Source: Streptomyces sporangiiformans (GTDB lineage Bacteria > Actinomycetota > Actinomycetes > Streptomycetales > Streptomycetaceae). Taken from it: a stretch of 64,000 nucleotides of DNA. Every line of letters starts with the position of its first letter. The first letter of the stretch is position 1. Shown piece after piece: positions 1-7,982 of the stretch. The stretch covers positions 62,001 through 126,000 of the forward strand of contig NZ_VCHX02000352.1 of NCBI RefSeq assembly GCF_005768555.2, read 5' to 3'. The position numbers were made by a program, and so were the translations under genes. The notes below the pieces were generated by a model, which was not told the origin of the DNA, made no database searches, and worked only from the letters and a program-made list of their open reading frames with translations.

Positions 1-627
1 CACGGCGCCCGCCCACGCCCACTGCGCATCACCATGCCGGTGGACGACCGGCCGCGCGGCACGGACATGCCCATCGGCAACGGCACCCGACTCGTCGAAG
101 TCCCCTTCGCTCCCGAGGAGCTGGACGCCTCCGACCTGGCCGGCCTGCTGCGCCGCACAGCCGACCGCACTCGCGCGCTCAAGGCCCTGCCCAGGCCCCA
201 ACTCGGTCACGGCGCCGCCCTGTTGACAGCTCCGGTGGTTCCCGTGTCCTGGCGGGCCGCACTCACCAGAGGCCTGCGCAGGGCGGCCGCGCCCTGGACG
301 TCCACCACCCTGCTGAGCAACATCGGCCGCATCCCGTACCCCCTCGACTTCGGCGAGGGAGCGGGCCGCGCGCACGCGGTGTGGTTCTCGGCGCCGGCCC
401 GTATGCCCCGCGGCCTGACGGTCACGACGGCCTCCACCGCCGGCCGCCTGCATGTGGCGCTCCGCTGGTCCCGCACCCTCCTCAGCCACGGTGACGGCTC
501 CCATCTCCGCGACCTGTTCGAGCACTACCTGCACGAGACGGAACACGCGACGCAACACGCGCCGGAGAGCTCGAAGGAGAGCTCGAAGGAGAACGCCGGG
601 GAAAACCCGAAGGGGAGCACCCCATGA
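1..627 (+). CDS. Condensation/acyltransferase-like protein, C-terminal part (5' end outside window)
   Basis: The reading frame is already open at base 1, and residues before the first in-window ATG (base 34) fit the family, so the true start lies upstream. The visible 200 or so residues resemble the C-terminal half of the chloramphenicol acetyltransferase/condensation fold, with a PVDDRPRG segment followed by a TTLLSNIGRIP segment as in condensation domains and WS/DGAT or PapA-like acyltransferases. The HHxxxDG catalytic motif would lie upstream and is not visible. The tail is Glu/Lys/Ser-rich with a repeated ESSKE. The stop overlaps the next gene (ATGA), so it is co-translated with the methyltransferase. 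Substrate unknown. Confidence 0.6.
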   Translation, partial: HGARPRPLRITMPVDDRPRGTDMPIGNGTRLVEVPFAPEELDASDLAGLLRRTADRTRALKALPRPQLGHGAALLTAPVVPVSWRAALTRGLRRAAAPWTSTTLLSNIGRIPYPLDFGEGAGRAHAVWFSAPARMPRGLTVTTASTAGRLHVALRWSRTLLSHGDGSHLRDLFEHYLHETEHATQHAPESSKESSKENAGENPKGSTP

Positions 628-1364
628 CCACGGCTCCGCCCCGCCGGCGCCCGCGCGGACTGCGGGACTTCTACGAGGACCCGGACGTCACCGTCGCCTC
701 GGGCACTCCCCGCAGCCTCCGCCAGGCCCGGATGCTCGCCGCCGCCCTCGGGCCGGCCGGCAAGGAGGCACAGACGGTCATCGACATCGGTTGCGGCGAC
801 GGCAGCGCGGCCGCGACCGCCGCCCCGCTCCTCGCCGGCCACCGCATCGTGGGCGTCGACTGGTCCCAGGACGCCCTCCGGCGCGCGCACGCCCACCTGC
901 CGTACGCGGTGCGCGGCGAACTCACCGACGGCGGGCTGCCGTTCCGGTCCGGCTCCGCCGACGCCGTCCTGTTCAGCGAGGTCGTCGAGCACCTCGTGGA
1001 CCCCGACGCGGCCCTCGACGAGATCCACCGGATCCTGCGCCCCGGAGGTCATCTCATGCTCTCCACACCGAACCTGGCCGCCTGGTACAACCGGGCGCTG
1101 CTCCTCGCGGGCGTCCAGCCCGTCTTCTCCGAAGTGAGCCTGCGCGCCATCCACGGCCGTCCGGGCCAGGAGGTCGTGGGCCATCTGCGGCTCTACACGG
1201 CCCGAGCGCTACGGGAGTTCGTGACCGCTTCGGGCTTCGAGGTCGTACGGCTGCGGGGCGCGCCCTTCCACGGCGTACCGCGCCCGCTGCGCCCCCTGGA
1301 CCGACTGGCCTGCCGCATCCCCTCCACGGCCTCGATCCTGCTCCTGCACGCACGGAGGACGTAG
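624..1364 (+). CDS. Class I SAM-dependent methyltransferase
   Basis: A 246-residue methyltransferase of the UbiE/Methyltransf_11 type. Motif I is DIGCGDGS near residue 52, an acidic VGVDWS follows at strand 2, and the post-I region contains the FSEVVEHLVDPDAAL segment typical of small-molecule methyltransferases. The C-terminal third matches the usual closing strands. The start overlaps the upstream stop by 4 nt. It probably modifies the product of the neighbouring acyltransferase; the substrate cannot be read from sequence. A Trm112-like gene two places downstream could encode an activating partner. Confidence 0.75.
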   Translation: MTTAPPRRRPRGLRDFYEDPDVTVASGTPRSLRQARMLAAALGPAGKEAQTVIDIGCGDGSAAATAAPLLAGHRIVGVDWSQDALRRAHAHLPYAVRGELTDGGLPFRSGSADAVLFSEVVEHLVDPDAALDEIHRILRPGGHLMLSTPNLAAWYNRALLLAGVQPVFSEVSLRAIHGRPGQEVVGHLRLYTARALREFVTASGFEVVRLRGAPFHGVPRPLRPLDRLACRIPSTASILLLHARRT

Positions 1365-1367
1365 ACC

Positions 1368-2471
1368 ATGTGGTGGGGAGTGGCCGCGGCCCTGCTGGCG
1401 AACGTTCTGAACAGCGCCGGATTCGTCCTGGAGAAACGGGCGCTCGCGGCCATGCCCGCGGTGAGCGTCCGGGAACCGTGGCGACTGCTGCGGCTCGTCC
1501 TCGGCAGCCCGCTGTGGATCGGCGGCTCCCTCTCCCTGGCGGCCGGCTTCGGCGCGCAGCTCGCCGTCTACCGCACCCTCCCGATCGCCGCCGCCCAGGG
1601 CCTCTTCGTCTCCGGCCTGGTGCTGCTGGTTCTGCTCTCCTCGGTGCTGCTCGGCGAGGAGACCTCCGGCCGCGAGCGGTACGCGCTCGGCGCGATCCTC
1701 GCCGCGCTGCTGATGGTGGTGCTGTCGCTGAACGAACGTTCCGACACGGTCAGCCACAGCGCGCCCCTCCCCCTGATCCTGCTCGTCTGCCTGCCGTCCC
1801 TCGCGCTGGGCATCTGGCTGTACGGCTCCGCCGAGCACCGCGCCCGCCGCCGGCACCGCCTGCCGACCACCGGCGTCGAATACGGCGTGGCGGTGGGCCT
1901 GCTGTACGGCGTGAGTTCGCTGGCCATCAAGGGCGTGTCGAGCCATCTGACGACAACTGACTTCGGCGGGGCGGTACTTGACGTACTGCGTTCCCCGTAT
2001 CCCTATCTCCTGCTCTTCACCGGCGCGTTCGGCCTGGTCATGTCGCAGGCGGCGCTGCAACGCAGCCGGGCCTCGCTGATCGTGCCGGTCTGCACGACGG
2101 TGACCTGCCTGTTCACGGCGGTACTCGGCACGCTCGCGTTCGGCGAGGCGCTCCCCGAGGATCCGGTACGGCTCGCGCTGCGCCTGGGCGGTACGGCGCT
2201 GGCGGTCTCGGTGCTCCTCGCGATGCCGAAGCACGATCCGCCGAAGCCGGAGCCGTCGCAGTCCGAGCCGCCGCCGGAGCTCGAACCTCCTTCCGCGCCG
2301 TCGCCGGAGCCTCAGCCTCCTTCGGACCCGGACCCGGACCCGGACCCGGACCCGAAGCCGGAGCCGGAACTTCCTTCGGAGCGGGAGCCGGAGCCGGAGC
2401 CGGAGCACGATCCGCAATCGGAGTCACCACGCCCCACCCCCACACCGGAGTTGACCGCGAATGAACCCTGA
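1368..2471 (+). CDS. EamA/DMT-type membrane permease with Pro/Glu-rich cytoplasmic tail
   Basis: The first 290 or so residues form about ten hydrophobic helices in two related halves, as in the drug/metabolite transporter superfamily. It opens with a MWWGVAAALLANVLNS helix and an FVLEKRAL loop. Residues from about 290 to 367 are a low-complexity tail of Pro with Glu, Asp and Ser, including a DPDPDPDPD run encoded by a CCGGAC-type hexanucleotide repeat. The tail is likely length-variable between strains. GGAGGA lies 8 nt before the ATG. In this operon it may export or flip the modified product. Confidence is good for the permease fold and low for the cargo. Confidence 0.65.
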   Translation: MWWGVAAALLANVLNSAGFVLEKRALAAMPAVSVREPWRLLRLVLGSPLWIGGSLSLAAGFGAQLAVYRTLPIAAAQGLFVSGLVLLVLLSSVLLGEETSGRERYALGAILAALLMVVLSLNERSDTVSHSAPLPLILLVCLPSLALGIWLYGSAEHRARRRHRLPTTGVEYGVAVGLLYGVSSLAIKGVSSHLTTTDFGGAVLDVLRSPYPYLLLFTGAFGLVMSQAALQRSRASLIVPVCTTVTCLFTAVLGTLAFGEALPEDPVRLALRLGGTALAVSVLLAMPKHDPPKPEPSQSEPPPELEPPSAPSPEPQPPSDPDPDPDPDPKPEPELPSEREPEPEPEHDPQSESPRPTPTPELTANEP

Positions 2472-2712
2472 CGACCCGCTCCTGAAGATCCTGGCGTGCC
2501 CGCTGGACAAGGGGCCGCTGCACCTTCTCGCACCCGAGGCGCCCGACGTCGCGGGCGCGGGCACGGGCACGGCGGAGGCCGCCCTCTACAACCCGCGCCT
2601 GCACCGCCGTTACCCGATCGTCGACGGCATCCCCCAGCTCCTCCCGTCCTCCGGAGAGCAGGTGACGGAAGACGAACACGAAGAGCTTCTCAAACGGATG
2701 AGGACCCCATGA
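2461..2712 (+). CDS. Trm112-like (UPF0434/YcaR-type) small protein
   Basis: An 83-residue protein opening LLKILACPLDKGPLHLL and containing YNPRLHRRYPIVDGIPQLLP, the diagnostic pattern of the bacterial Trm112 family (normally 60-80 residues). Only one of the zinc-knuckle cysteines is kept (CPLD instead of CxxC), so it probably does not bind zinc. In eukaryotes and archaea Trm112 is an obligate partner of several methyltransferases. Sitting between two methyltransferase genes, it may stabilise one of them (inference). It overlaps the upstream gene by 11 nt and the downstream ATG by 4 nt. Confidence 0.75.
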   Translation: MNPDDPLLKILACPLDKGPLHLLAPEAPDVAGAGTGTAEAALYNPRLHRRYPIVDGIPQLLPSSGEQVTEDEHEELLKRMRTP

Positions 2713-3626
2713 CCCTGGCGGCCCGTCTCGCTCCCTTCGTCCCCGTACGCCTCGTCGCCGCGGCCGCCCGGCTCGTCTACCCGCGCTTCGAACCCGAGCT
2801 GGCCCGGCTGCCCGAACTCTGCCCGCCGGACTGCGGCACGGCCGTGGACGTCGGCGGCTGGTACGGCCCCTGGACCCGCCGGCTGTCGGACCGGGCCCGG
2901 CACGTGGTGACCGTCGAGCCGGTGCCGCACCTGGCCCGCCTGCTGACCGAGGCCACGCCCGGCAACGTCCGGGTGGTCCGGGCCGCCGCCAGCGACCGCC
3001 CGGGTACGGCCCGCCTCTGGCTGCCGCCCGGCGACCAGGGCGACCGCGGCGTCTCCTCGCTCGTCCGCCGTGACATCCATGCCCGCGCCCTGGACGTCCC
3101 CTGCGTCACCCTCGACGGCCTGAACCTCCACGACGTCGGCTTCATCAAGATCGACGTCGACGGCAACGAGCTCGCGGTCCTGTGCGGTGCGACCACCCTC
3201 CTGACGCGCGACCGCCCGGCCCTGTTCATCGAGCTGGAGGCCCGCATCCAGCCGATCACCCCGGTCGTCTCCCACCTCGCCCAGTACGGATACGAGGGCT
3301 GGGTGCTGCCCGGCGACACCTGGCTCCCGCTGTCCTCCTTCGACCTGGAGGCCCACCAGGCGCATGCCTCGCACGTCGTCTCCCAGGGCCTGCTCCGCCG
3401 GGTGCTGCCCTTCCGCGGCCCCCGGTATGTCAGGTACGTGAACTCCGTCCTGTTCCTGCCGGACGGCCGCCACCCGGGAGAACCGCACGTACGCGACGAT
3501 GGGACCCATGCCAGCCGCCCAGCGCCCCACCAGCCGCAGCCCCTTCACCCCGCTCGACTTCCAGCTCGTCCTGCTGCGCCGTATGGCCGATCACAACCCG
3601 GACCTGGTCGAGGACGCCCGTCATGA
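2709..3626 (+). CDS. FkbM-family methyltransferase
   Basis: A 305-residue ORF. AVDVGGWYGPWTRRL is motif I; HVVTVEPVPHLARLL, a Ser-rich segment, and the FIKIDVDGNELAVL signature follow. The IKxDVxGxE motif defines the FkbM family of O-methyltransferases that act on polyketide, sugar or glycolipid hydroxyls. ATG overlaps the stop of the Trm112-like gene (ATGA). The last 40 or so residues, after LFLPDG, are Pro/Arg/His-rich and overlap the next gene, so they look like read-through into non-conserved sequence before a chance stop. Likely tailors the same product as the other operon enzymes. Confidence 0.75.
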   Translation: MTLAARLAPFVPVRLVAAAARLVYPRFEPELARLPELCPPDCGTAVDVGGWYGPWTRRLSDRARHVVTVEPVPHLARLLTEATPGNVRVVRAAASDRPGTARLWLPPGDQGDRGVSSLVRRDIHARALDVPCVTLDGLNLHDVGFIKIDVDGNELAVLCGATTLLTRDRPALFIELEARIQPITPVVSHLAQYGYEGWVLPGDTWLPLSSFDLEAHQAHASHVVSQGLLRRVLPFRGPRYVRYVNSVLFLPDGRHPGEPHVRDDGTHASRPAPHQPQPLHPARLPARPAAPYGRSQPGPGRGRPS

Positions 3627-4110
3627 GCTGGGCGTCTCGACGGCCGACATGCGCGAGGCGAACAAGAGGTGGCAGGCGATGGCCCGCTCCCCCCGCTCCC
3701 GCCCACCCGCGTCGCGCTACCGCTCGGTCCTCGGCACACCCGAGTCGGTCGCCGCGCGGAAGATCGGCGACCTGGACTGCGAGGCCCTGATCTGGCCGGT
3801 CCCCCTCTGGCCCGACCTCCGCTTCGAGGTGCTCCTCGCCCCGAACGGCGCGGTCTGGAACGAGTGGCTGGTACGGGCGCCGGGTGCGGCGGCACCCGAT
3901 CTGCGCACGGTCGACGACCTGCTCCCCTGGTCCTGCACGGTCGACGAGGCGGCCCGCGCCTTCGCTCCCGCCCGGCCTCTGGAGGGCACGGCTCCCACGC
4001 GCTGGGGCCTGGCCTTCATGGCGCCCGACGCGGAGGGCGTACGGCACGAGTGCGTGGCGGAGTTCACGTGGGGACTGCTGCAGCGGGTGGCCGTTACCGG
4101 GCGGCCTTGA
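3499..4110 (+). CDS. Hypothetical protein, probably last gene of the operon
   Basis: A 203-residue soluble protein that I do not recognise. It starts inside the 3' end of the FkbM gene. ATG codons at 3499 and 3508 are both possible; neither has a strong ribosome binding site, and I kept the first. Features include an N-terminal helix pair (FTPLDFQLVLLRRMADHNPD), a basic hinge, then an alpha/beta region with DCEALIWPVPLWPDLRFEV. No signal peptide, membrane helix or catalytic motif is evident. The gene converges on the ATP-grasp gene and overlaps its 3' end by 17 nt. Codon usage looks genuine (strong G/C third positions). Confidence 0.6.
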   Translation: MGPMPAAQRPTSRSPFTPLDFQLVLLRRMADHNPDLVEDARHELGVSTADMREANKRWQAMARSPRSRPPASRYRSVLGTPESVAARKIGDLDCEALIWPVPLWPDLRFEVLLAPNGAVWNEWLVRAPGAAAPDLRTVDDLLPWSCTVDEAARAFAPARPLEGTAPTRWGLAFMAPDAEGVRHECVAEFTWGLLQRVAVTGRP

Positions 4111-4972
4111 GGATCGCCTCCGCGATCACCGGCACCGAGTCCGTGTGGAGCGAGAGGAAGAGGTTCGGCTCGACGAGCTCCAGTTCCATGACCCGCGGCG
4201 CGCCGTCGTCGCCGTCCACCAGGTCGACGCGGGCGTAGAGGAGCTCGGGATCACCGGGCACGGCGTCCAACGCCCGTTCAGCGACGGCGAGTTCGGCGGC
4301 GGTCGGCTCCCAGGGCCTCAACCGCGGGTGGGGAACCTTGTCCGCGTCGTACGGAGTTCCGGCCTCCAGCACGGCCCCCTTCCGTATCGCGTGCAGGAAC
4401 CGCCCGCCGAAGAACTGCAGCGCCCGCTCGCCCGCCGTGTCGATGCTGCGCACATACGGCTGCACGATCGCGGTCAGCCCCTCCGCGTGCATCCGTGCGA
4501 GATGGCGTACGGCCGTCTCGCGCTCCCCGGGCGCGTACCGGGCGGCGTACCGGGCGCCTGCCCCCGACGTGGGCTTGATGACGTACTCCTGCTCCTCGGG
4601 CAGGTCGGCCGGATCCCCCGGAGCGAGATAGCGCGTGTCGACGACCGGCACCCCGGCCGCCCCCAGCTCCCCCAGGTACCGCTTGTCGGCGTTCCAGCGC
4701 ACGACCTCCGGCGGGTTCGCCAGCGTCGTCGCCGCCCCGCACCGTTCGGCCCACGCCAGGAACTCGGCGGCCCGCCAGCTGTAGTCCCAGGTGGACCGGA
4801 TGACGGCGAGATCGAAGCGGTCCCACTCGACCTCCGGGTCGTCCCAGCACGCGATGACGGCTTCCGCCCCGGCCTGCCGCACCGCGTCGGCGAGCCCCGG
4901 CAGGTCACGGTCGTATCCGGTCTCCTGCACCTCTCGGCAGGTGACGAGCGCGATACGGGTACTGCGTGCCAC
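4094..4972 (-). CDS. ATP-grasp domain protein
   Basis: A 292-residue protein whose N-terminal segment (IALVTCREV, then DDPEVEWDRFDLAVIRSTWDY) and ATP-binding core (EEQEYVIKPTSGAGAR, then IVQPYV) match the RimK/prokaryotic glutathione-synthetase-like ATP-grasp group. The late MELELVEPNLFL holds the acidic Mg-binding residues. Such enzymes ligate a carboxylate to an amine or thiol using ATP; the substrates are unknown. The GTG start is preceded by GAGGAG at 6 nt. It is divergent from the MerR-PP2C gene, with about 170 nt between them. Confidence 0.7.
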   Translation of the reverse strand: MARSTRIALVTCREVQETGYDRDLPGLADAVRQAGAEAVIACWDDPEVEWDRFDLAVIRSTWDYSWRAAEFLAWAERCGAATTLANPPEVVRWNADKRYLGELGAAGVPVVDTRYLAPGDPADLPEEQEYVIKPTSGAGARYAARYAPGERETAVRHLARMHAEGLTAIVQPYVRSIDTAGERALQFFGGRFLHAIRKGAVLEAGTPYDADKVPHPRLRPWEPTAAELAVAERALDAVPGDPELLYARVDLVDGDDGAPRVMELELVEPNLFLSLHTDSVPVIAEAILKAAR

Positions 4973-5142
4973 GGGGGACTCCTCATGCGTATGTCGACGG
5001 GCGGCGGTCCGGTCGTTCCCGGCGATCCGGCTCGCAGGCTAACAAGCGGCAGGGAACCGGAGCTCATGGATTGACCTTCACCTTCGGGGAGGCCGCAGCA
5101 TCGGTGGCAGGACGAGGAACGAGCGACTCGCGAGGTGGGCGC

Positions 5143-6270
5143 ATGGAGCGCACGGAGGCCATGGAGAGCATGGAGCGCACGGAGCGCACGAACATGCTGA
5201 CGATCGGGGCGTTCGCGAAGGCGTGCCGGCTGTCGCCGAAGGCGCTTCGGCTGTACGACGAGCTGGAGTTGCTGCGCCCCGCGCGGGTGGACCCGGACAC
5301 CGGGTACCGCTACTACGCGCCCGAACAGCTGGAGCAGGCGCGCCTGGTGGCGTGGCTGCGGCGGCTCGGGATGCCGCTGGCCCGGATACGGCAGGTCTGC
5401 GCCCTGGACCCGTCGGCAGCGGCGGGGGAGATCCGCGCGTACTGGGCGCGGGTCGAGGCCGAGACCGCGACCCGCCGTGACCTGGCGGCCTTCCTCGTCG
5501 ACCACCTCTCACACGTGACGAGGCATGTCCCACGAAAGGACACCACCATGCTGGAACTCCGCTACTGCGCACTCTCCGACATCGGTCTGGTCCGCCCCGC
5601 CAACCAGGACACCGCCCACGCGGGCGCCCGCGTCCTGGCCGTCGCGGACGGATTCGGAGCGGCGGGAGCCCCGGCCAGTACGGCGGCCGTGGAGGCCCTC
5701 AAGTTCCTGGACACCGAGCCGCTTGTGGCGGGCAGCGTCCTCAATCTCCTGGAGGACGCGGTCCAGGGTGCCACGCGGGCGGTCCAGGGCGTCACCCAGA
5801 GCCAGGACGCCGGCACCACGCTCACCGCCATGCTCTGGACCGGCTCCCAACTGGCCCTGGTCCACATCGGCGACAGCCGCGCCTACCTCCTGCGCGCCGG
5901 CGAACTCTTCCAGATCACCCACGACCACACGATGGTCCAGTCAATGCTGGACGAGGGCCGCCTCACCCCCGAGGAGGCGAAGGCCCATCCCCAACGCGCG
6001 CTGCTGCTGAAGGCGCTGACGGGCGGCAGCCCGGTTCCCGTCCCCGACCTGCGTCTGCACGACGCCCTTCCGGGAGACCGCTACCTGCTCTGCTCCGACG
6101 GCCTGTCCGCAGTCGTCCCCACCGCGGAGATCCAGCACATTCTGACCACGACTCCCGCCCCGGACCAGGCGGTTCAAGCCCTCACCGGCGCGGCGAACGA
6201 CTCCGGCGGCCCGGACAACGTGAGCTGCGTGGTCGCGGACGTCGATCATTCGGCCACGCTGTCCAGGTAG
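5143..6270 (+). CDS. MerR-type HTH regulator fused to a PP2C-type protein phosphatase
   Basis: A 375-residue fusion. Residues about 18-85 are a MerR winged HTH (LTIGAFAKACRLSPKALRLYDE, then a GYRYY turn) followed by a helical linker. Residues about 136-372 are a PPM/PP2C phosphatase with RPANQD, VADGFGAAG, HIGDSRAYLLR, LLCSDGL and GGPDN, so the metal-binding aspartates are all present. I chose ATG 5143 because GAGGTGG precedes it; ATGs at 5161, 5170 and 5194 are in frame and the last is the conserved MerR start. An in-frame ATG at 5548 begins the phosphatase exactly, with AAAGGA 7 nt upstream, so a phosphatase-only product is possible. TTGACC at 5071-5076 is a possible -35 in the divergent intergenic region. 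Confidence 0.8.
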   Translation: MERTEAMESMERTERTNMLTIGAFAKACRLSPKALRLYDELELLRPARVDPDTGYRYYAPEQLEQARLVAWLRRLGMPLARIRQVCALDPSAAAGEIRAYWARVEAETATRRDLAAFLVDHLSHVTRHVPRKDTTMLELRYCALSDIGLVRPANQDTAHAGARVLAVADGFGAAGAPASTAAVEALKFLDTEPLVAGSVLNLLEDAVQGATRAVQGVTQSQDAGTTLTAMLWTGSQLALVHIGDSRAYLLRAGELFQITHDHTMVQSMLDEGRLTPEEAKAHPQRALLLKALTGGSPVPVPDLRLHDALPGDRYLLCSDGLSAVVPTAEIQHILTTTPAPDQAVQALTGAANDSGGPDNVSCVVADVDHSATLSR

Positions 6271-6767
6271 CTGAGGACCGCCAGGACCCGGCGGTGCCCG
6301 CCGTCGGCGACCGGCAGCCCCAGCTTCGCGAAGATGTTGCCGATGTGCTTCTGCACCGCGTTGTCCGTGATGAACAGCCGTTTGCCGATCTCCGCGTTGC
6401 CGAGCCCCTGCGCCATCAGGCCGAGCACCTCGCGCTCCCGCGGAGTCAGCGCGTCGACGGCGTCCCCGCCCGGCCCCGTCAGCAACTGCGTGATCACATC
6501 GGGGTCCATCGCCGTTCCGCCCGCCGCCACCCGCCGCAGCGCGTCCACGAACTCGCCGACCCGGCTCACTCGGTCCTTGAGCAGATAGCCCACGCTTCCG
6601 GATCCGTCGGCCAACAACTCCCGGGCGTACACCTTCTCCACGTACTGCGACAGCACCAGTACGGGCAGGCCGGGGCGCTCCCGGCGGAGCTCAAGCACCA
6701 CGTTCATGGACGCGACGGCTCTCAGCGCAGCCTGCTGAACCAGCGGACGATGGCCGTCGGTGCGCAC
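6246..6767 (-). pseudogene. LuxR-type response regulator, N-terminally truncated
   Basis: The 173-residue product keeps the second half of a receiver domain (LRRERPGLPVLVLSQYVE, then GYLLKDRV with the conserved Lys) and a complete LuxR/NarL HTH (LTPREREVLGLMAQG, then a helix ending KHIGNIFAKL). The first 60 or so residues, with the acidic pocket and the phosphoacceptor Asp, are missing and replaced by an unrelated basic stretch from a GTG at 6767. No partner kinase gene is adjacent; the neighbour on that side is the acyltransferase. The most likely reading is a deletion remnant. It overlaps the MerR-PP2C 3' end by 25 nt, convergently. Confidence 0.75.
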
Positions 6768-6794
6768 AGGACACCGCCGACTGTGCGCGAGCAG

Positions 6795-7982
6795 TCAGCG
6801 AGCCGGTTCCGGCGACGGAGTCCGCGACGGCTTGGAGTAGAACTCCCGTGACCGCCCCGCCCCGTCCTTCGCCCTGACCAGCAGGCTCCCGGGATATTCG
6901 ATGAGCCAGTAGCTCAGCACCGCCGTCGGCAGGGCCACCGCGAGGACGATCAGTACGGCGAAGGGGAAGCCCGACGGGCCGGACGGCAGCAAGCCCGTCT
7001 TGTCGAGTTGGAGCATGACGGGCTCGTGCACGATGTACAGACTGTAACTGACCAGGCCGATGGTGGTGACCCAGCGGGCCCTCAACAGGGCGTGGCCGCT
7101 CACCGGTTGGCGTACATGGAGCGTGGCGAACAGGAGCACGGACCAGAGCAGAGCCGCCAAGGGGTGGTAGTAGGTGTGGGCGAAGTTCTCCGGGGCGGAG
7201 AGGTACGACAGGGCGTACAGACCCGTCAGGGACAGCGCCGACAGCAGGGCCACCGAGCGGCCGCCGATCCGGCCCCGTTCACCCAGGGCGACCAGCAGGA
7301 CCGCCAGCGCCATCCCCGCCGCGAAGCCGCCGAAGCGGGCCTGGGGGCCGAAGTAGACGGGCCAGTTGGTGTGGGGGATGCCCAGGACGTAGTGCGCGAA
7401 GGTGATCCAGGCGACCGGGGCCGCGTACAGGAGGAGGCAGCCGGAGGCGCAGAGTGCCACCCTGGCGCGGCGCGTGGGCAGTTTGCGGCAGGCGCGTATC
7501 GCCAGCGGGCCGAGCGCGACCAGGGTGAAGTAGAAGGCGATCTCCAGGGACAGGGACCAGCTCGGGCCCAGCGTGTAGAAGATCCGCTCACGGTCGAAGA
7601 CGTGCGTGAACGTGAGGTGTTCCACCAGGTCCCGCCAGTCTCCGGGGAGCGTGGGATTGCGGCTCGCCCAGACGACCAGGACCGCCAGGAAGTACAGCGG
7701 CAGGATGCGTACGGCCCGGCGGAAGAGGAACACCCGGGCCGGCCGCGTCGAGCCGTCGTCGAGGGCGGCGCGGGCGTACGAGAGGGTCAGCAGGTACGCC
7801 GACATCACGAAGAAGAGGTCGATGACCTCCAGGGAGATCAGCGCTCCCACCCATGGGTTCTCCACCGGCGGGTGGGAGCCCTCGGCGTCGTACGTGTAGT
7901 ACTGCTGCCAGATGTGGAAGACGACCGTGCTGAGCGCGGCGAGGCCGCGGAAGCCCTGGAGTTCGAGGGTGGAGCGCTTCAC
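6795..7982 (-). CDS. Membrane acyltransferase (acyltransferase-3, OafA/NodX-like)
   Basis: A 395-residue polytopic protein. The N-terminal LQGFRGLAALSTVVFHIW contains the Arg/His pair of the acyltransferase-3 family, followed by about ten membrane helices with IDLFFVMSAYLLTLSYARA and the WSLSLEIAFYF motif. Such enzymes O-acetylate or O-succinylate cell-surface polysaccharides. The GTG start at 7982 overlaps the stop of the upstream glycosyltransferase gene by 4 nt, so the two are translationally coupled. This gene probably modifies the polymer made by its partner. The C-terminus is a short basic, Pro-rich cytoplasmic tail. Confidence 0.8.
   Translation of the reverse strand: MKRSTLELQGFRGLAALSTVVFHIWQQYYTYDAEGSHPPVENPWVGALISLEVIDLFFVMSAYLLTLSYARAALDDGSTRPARVFLFRRAVRILPLYFLAVLVVWASRNPTLPGDWRDLVEHLTFTHVFDRERIFYTLGPSWSLSLEIAFYFTLVALGPLAIRACRKLPTRRARVALCASGCLLLYAAPVAWITFAHYVLGIPHTNWPVYFGPQARFGGFAAGMALAVLLVALGERGRIGGRSVALLSALSLTGLYALSYLSAPENFAHTYYHPLAALLWSVLLFATLHVRQPVSGHALLRARWVTTIGLVSYSLYIVHEPVMLQLDKTGLLPSGPSGFPFAVLIVLAVALPTAVLSYWLIEYPGSLLVRAKDGAGRSREFYSKPSRTPSPEPAR

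Noticed and set aside
2240..2460. Separate small ORFs in the Pro/Glu-coding repeat on both strands
   Set aside because: They are frame shadows of the permease tail; the hexanucleotide repeat keeps all frames open.
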